Of a stretch of DNA of 6,297 nt, positions 3,794 to 6,297 are shown in pieces. The stretch spans positions 1-6,297 of the forward strand of contig JAKDNQ010000132.1 of assembly GCA_030456405.1 (NCBI GenBank). The letters run 5' to 3'. Origin of the DNA: Nitrospira sp. (GTDB taxonomy: Bacteria > Nitrospirota > Nitrospiria > Nitrospirales > Nitrospiraceae). Made by a program: the position numbers and the translations under genes. The stretch's first letter is position 1, and the number at the start of each line of letters is the position of its first letter. Under the pieces are notes generated by a model. That model did not search any database. It saw nothing but the letters and a program-made list of their open reading frames with translations, and was not told where the DNA came from.

Positions 3794-6297
3794 CTATCGA
3801 CCAGCCGGTTCTGCCGGCATCCAATCGATATCCTCTGGCACCTGATCGGCATGACGAGGGAACCGTTCCTCTAACATGACATAGATCGTGGGCACGAGAA
3901 AGAGCGTGAGAATCGTCGAGAAACTGAGCCCACCGACGACTGTCCGCGCCAATGGAGCGTTCGTTTCACCACCAGTCCCCCAACCGATGGCCATGGGGAG
4001 CAGCCCCAGAACCGTCGCGAGTGACGTCATTAATATAGGCCGGAGCCGAGTCCGGGCAGCGATGACTGCCGCGTCGTGTAACTCCCGCCCTCGCTGCCGG
4101 AGAACGTTCGTATAATCCACCAGCAGGACACCGTTCGAAACCACGATGCCCAGCATCATGATGATGCCCATCATCGACGTCGTAGAAAGCGTGGTATCGG
4201 TCAGGAAAAGGATAAGAATCACACCTGGAAGGCCCATCGGAACTGAAAACATGATGATGAAGGGATCGATCAGTGATTTAAACTGCGCCGCCATTACCAT
4301 ATACACAAGGACCAATGCCAGAGCCGTGGCAAATAGCAGACCCTCAAATGTTTCTCGTTGCTGTTGAATTTGGCCGGCCAACCGGATGCTGAAACCTGTG
4401 GGGAGCTGGATCTTGGCTAAGCCTGCCTCCAAGTCGCCAGTGACGGCGCCGAGATCACGGTCGACAGGGTTCGCGGTCAGATGAACCACCCGCTGAAAGT
4501 ACTTGCGGTCGATTTTGACTGGGCCGGCGTTGAGCTTAAGTGACGCAACGTTTTTGAGAAGAACTGGCTCTCCGGTCCGCCCGGTTAACACGATGTTCTC
4601 GATATCGGCAAAATCCTTTCGGTGCTCTTCCGCGAGCCAGGCGCTGATGTAGTATTCATTCCCATTTTGTGGGTCGGTATAAATGATGGGGTCGGTTGGG
4701 CCGTTGCCGTTGAGCGAGAAGAGTACAGCATTCGCGACGTCCGTTTCGCTGACGCCCAGGAGAGCGGCCTTCTCTCGATCAACCACCACGTTGACCTCGG
4801 GGTAATTCTCTTCGCGACTGACTTCGATGTCGGCTAACCCCGGTATTTGGTGCATCATACTTTCAACCTGCCGGATCACCCCGCGCGCCTGCTCGAAATC
4901 GTAACCGTAAATTTCTACGTCGATGGACTTCTGCGACCCAAAACTGGTGACTCGTTTGATGAGGCCGCCTGGATCAAAAAACATCGCGACGCCTGGAAAG
5001 AGTTTGAGGACTTTGGGCCTGACGTCGTTCATGATTTGCACTTGGTTTCTGGTCCGTTTGTCCGGCGTGACGAGATGGACGGAGATGCTCGACGTATGGG
5101 GGCCGGTATTGGGATTGAACAGGGAAGAACGCCCCTGGGCCAGGACGCCGGTACTTGAGACGATCGTTTCCAATTCCTCTGCGGGGATCTGTGCCCGCAG
5201 CACCCGTTCGACCTCGGCCACTTGCTGCTCGGTCTTTTCCACTCGCTGACCGACCGGCCCGCGCAAGACAATGCGGAACTGGCTTTCATCCGACACCGGT
5301 AAAAACTCCGTGCCGATTTTTGGCGCCAGCGCGAGCGAAGCGGCGAAGAGGAGCAGAATGCCGGTGATGAAACGCCAGCGATGCGCCAAAACCCAGCGGA
5401 GCGATTCCTCGTAGCCTTTGTCTAACGACTCGTATCGTTCGCGGCTCCAATCCATCAGGCGCACGAACCATGCCGGCATCGAACGGTGAGACTCCTGTTC
5501 CGGCTTGAGGAATCTGTAGCAGAGCGCCGGGGTGACCGTGCGGGAGACGAAGAAGGAGGTGAACAGCGAGATCGCAATCGTGATGGTCAGGGGAATCAGG
5601 AGCAACCGGGCAATGCCGGCGACGAAGAAAATCGGGAGAAAGACGACGACCGTGGTGACCGTTGAGGCGAGAATGGGCATCGCCACCTCGCGGGCCGCTT
5701 CCAGGATGGCGTTCCAGCGGCGGGGTGTTGTGTTGAGATGGCGTTGAATGTTCTCGAGTTCGACGATGGAATCGTCGACGAGACGGCCGATCCCAAGGGC
5801 CAAGCCTCCCAGAGTGAACACGTTCAGGGTTTGTCCAGAGAAATACAGCACGATGAAGGTCACCATGATCGAGAGGGGAATGGCGACCGAGATGATCAGC
5901 ATGCTCGTCACGCTACGGAGAAAAATCAAGATGACCGCTGCGGCCAGCAACGATCCGTGCAGCGCTTGTTCGATGAGGTTGCTGATCGACTGGCGGATAT
6001 AGACCGATTGATCGAAGGAAATCCCGATCTTCACGCTGGGCGGAATGCCGACCAGCTTCGGCAGAACCTTGCGCAGCGCATCCACCACCGCCACGGTGTT
6101 GGCGATGGGCTGCTTGTTGACGCGTAGGTACACGGATCTGGCTCCATCCGTCCTGACGATGTTGGTCTGAATGTCCGACGAATCGGTCACAGTCCCGACA
6201 TCCCTCACGCGCACGGGACTTCCCTGTTGGTTGACCTTCACGATCACGTCCTGAATCGGGTCGACCGTGCGGAACTGATTATTGGTGAAAACGTTGT
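3794..6297 (-). CDS. RND efflux transporter permease, AcrB type (5' end outside window)
   Basis: The minus-strand frame runs from the right edge to TAG at 3794-3796, 833 residues, against about 1,040 for a full AcrB-type pump. The first 200 or so residues are missing. The frame continues upstream of the GTG at 6247 (NVFTNNQFRTVDPIQD), so that GTG is internal. Visible parts are porter sequence, transmembrane helices with GGLALGIGRLVDDSIVELENI holding the proton-relay Asp pair (5771-5776), a second periplasmic loop (LAPKIGTEFLPVSDE), and the closing helices with MMGIIMMLGIVVSNGVLLVDY. The AcrB TM10 lysine (in AKNA) is Ser here (VSNG), as in many non-AcrB members. RND pumps use the proton gradient to expel compounds, with a periplasmic adaptor and an outer-membrane channel usually encoded nearby, probably beyond the right edge. 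The substrate cannot be told. Confidence 0.92.
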   Translation of the reverse strand, partial: NVFTNNQFRTVDPIQDVIVKVNQQGSPVRVRDVGTVTDSSDIQTNIVRTDGARSVYLRVNKQPIANTVAVVDALRKVLPKLVGIPPSVKIGISFDQSVYIRQSISNLIEQALHGSLLAAAVILIFLRSVTSMLIISVAIPLSIMVTFIVLYFSGQTLNVFTLGGLALGIGRLVDDSIVELENIQRHLNTTPRRWNAILEAAREVAMPILASTVTTVVVFLPIFFVAGIARLLLIPLTITIAISLFTSFFVSRTVTPALCYRFLKPEQESHRSMPAWFVRLMDWSRERYESLDKGYEESLRWVLAHRWRFITGILLLFAASLALAPKIGTEFLPVSDESQFRIVLRGPVGQRVEKTEQQVAEVERVLRAQIPAEELETIVSSTGVLAQGRSSLFNPNTGPHTSSISVHLVTPDKRTRNQVQIMNDVRPKVLKLFPGVAMFFDPGGLIKRVTSFGSQKSIDVEIYGYDFEQARGVIRQVESMMHQIPGLADIEVSREENYPEVNVVVDREKAALLGVSETDVANAVLFSLNGNGPTDPIIYTDPQNGNEYYISAWLAEEHRKDFADIENIVLTGRTGEPVLLKNVASLKLNAGPVKIDRKYFQRVVHLTANPVDRDLGAVTGDLEAGLAKIQLPTGFSIRLAGQIQQQRETFEGLLFATALALVLVYMVMAAQFKSLIDPFIIMFSVPMGLPGVILILFLTDTTLSTTSMMGIIMMLGIVVSNGVLLVDYTNVLRQRGRELHDAAVIAARTRLRPILMTSLATVLGLLPMAIGWGTGGETNAPLARTVVGGLSFSTILTLFLVPTIYVMLEERFPRHADQVPEDIDWMPAEPAGR

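Noticed and set aside
4847..5158. 103-residue plus-strand frame inside the RND gene
   Set aside because: It is antisense to a well-conserved transporter and has no recognisable domain; the same holds for the other plus-strand frames between 3888 and 6127.

Overview
The window is about 6.3 kb of a moderately GC-rich bacterial chromosome. The mix of small DUF proteins, a DUF433/DUF5615 pair, a SpeD-like pyruvoyl protein, an SCP2 protein and an AcrB-type pump, together with T-rich/A-rich and GGCCG-rich intergenic repeats, reminds me of Nitrospira-type (Nitrospirota) genomes. That assignment is inference from gene style and memory; no rRNA or other marker gene is present.

Layout. (1) 1-985, plus strand: the 3' end of a DUF2914 protein, a small FKBP-type peptidyl-prolyl isomerase and a 76-residue two-helix membrane protein, closely spaced and probably one operon. 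(2) 986-2200, plus strand: an intergenic stretch holding a decayed 5' fragment of a DUF1499 gene, then three genes joined by 4-bp overlaps: a DUF433 antitoxin-like protein, a DUF5615 PIN-like toxin and an intact DUF1499 gene. The fragment and the start of the intact gene form a direct repeat 778 bp apart around the toxin-antitoxin pair. (3) 2201-2839: a mostly non-coding stretch with an 18-bp inverted repeat (one mismatch), a GC hairpin, a probable dispersed-repeat segment and a small minus-strand zinc-ribbon gene (2463-2669). (4) 2840-3683, plus strand: an extended -10 promoter, a protein of the S-adenosylmethionine decarboxylase (SpeD) superfamily, a strong GC hairpin and an SCP2 sterol-carrier-like protein. 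(5) 3684-3793: a T-rich/A-rich inverted repeat between convergent genes, a plausible two-way terminator. (6) 3794-6297, minus strand: the C-terminal four fifths of an RND efflux permease whose 5' end lies beyond the window.

Two places deserve most attention. The SpeD homologue keeps the pyruvoyl-forming Ser, the processing His and the catalytic Cys, but has lost the Trp-Pro-Glu segment used to bind S-adenosylmethionine, so it may decarboxylate something else; an SCP2-like gene follows it. The toxin-antitoxin pair sits between a dead and a live copy of the same DUF1499 5' end, as if a cassette had landed there and supplied a new gene start. Its predicted promoter would start transcription at the antitoxin ATG, with a palindrome over the -10 element.
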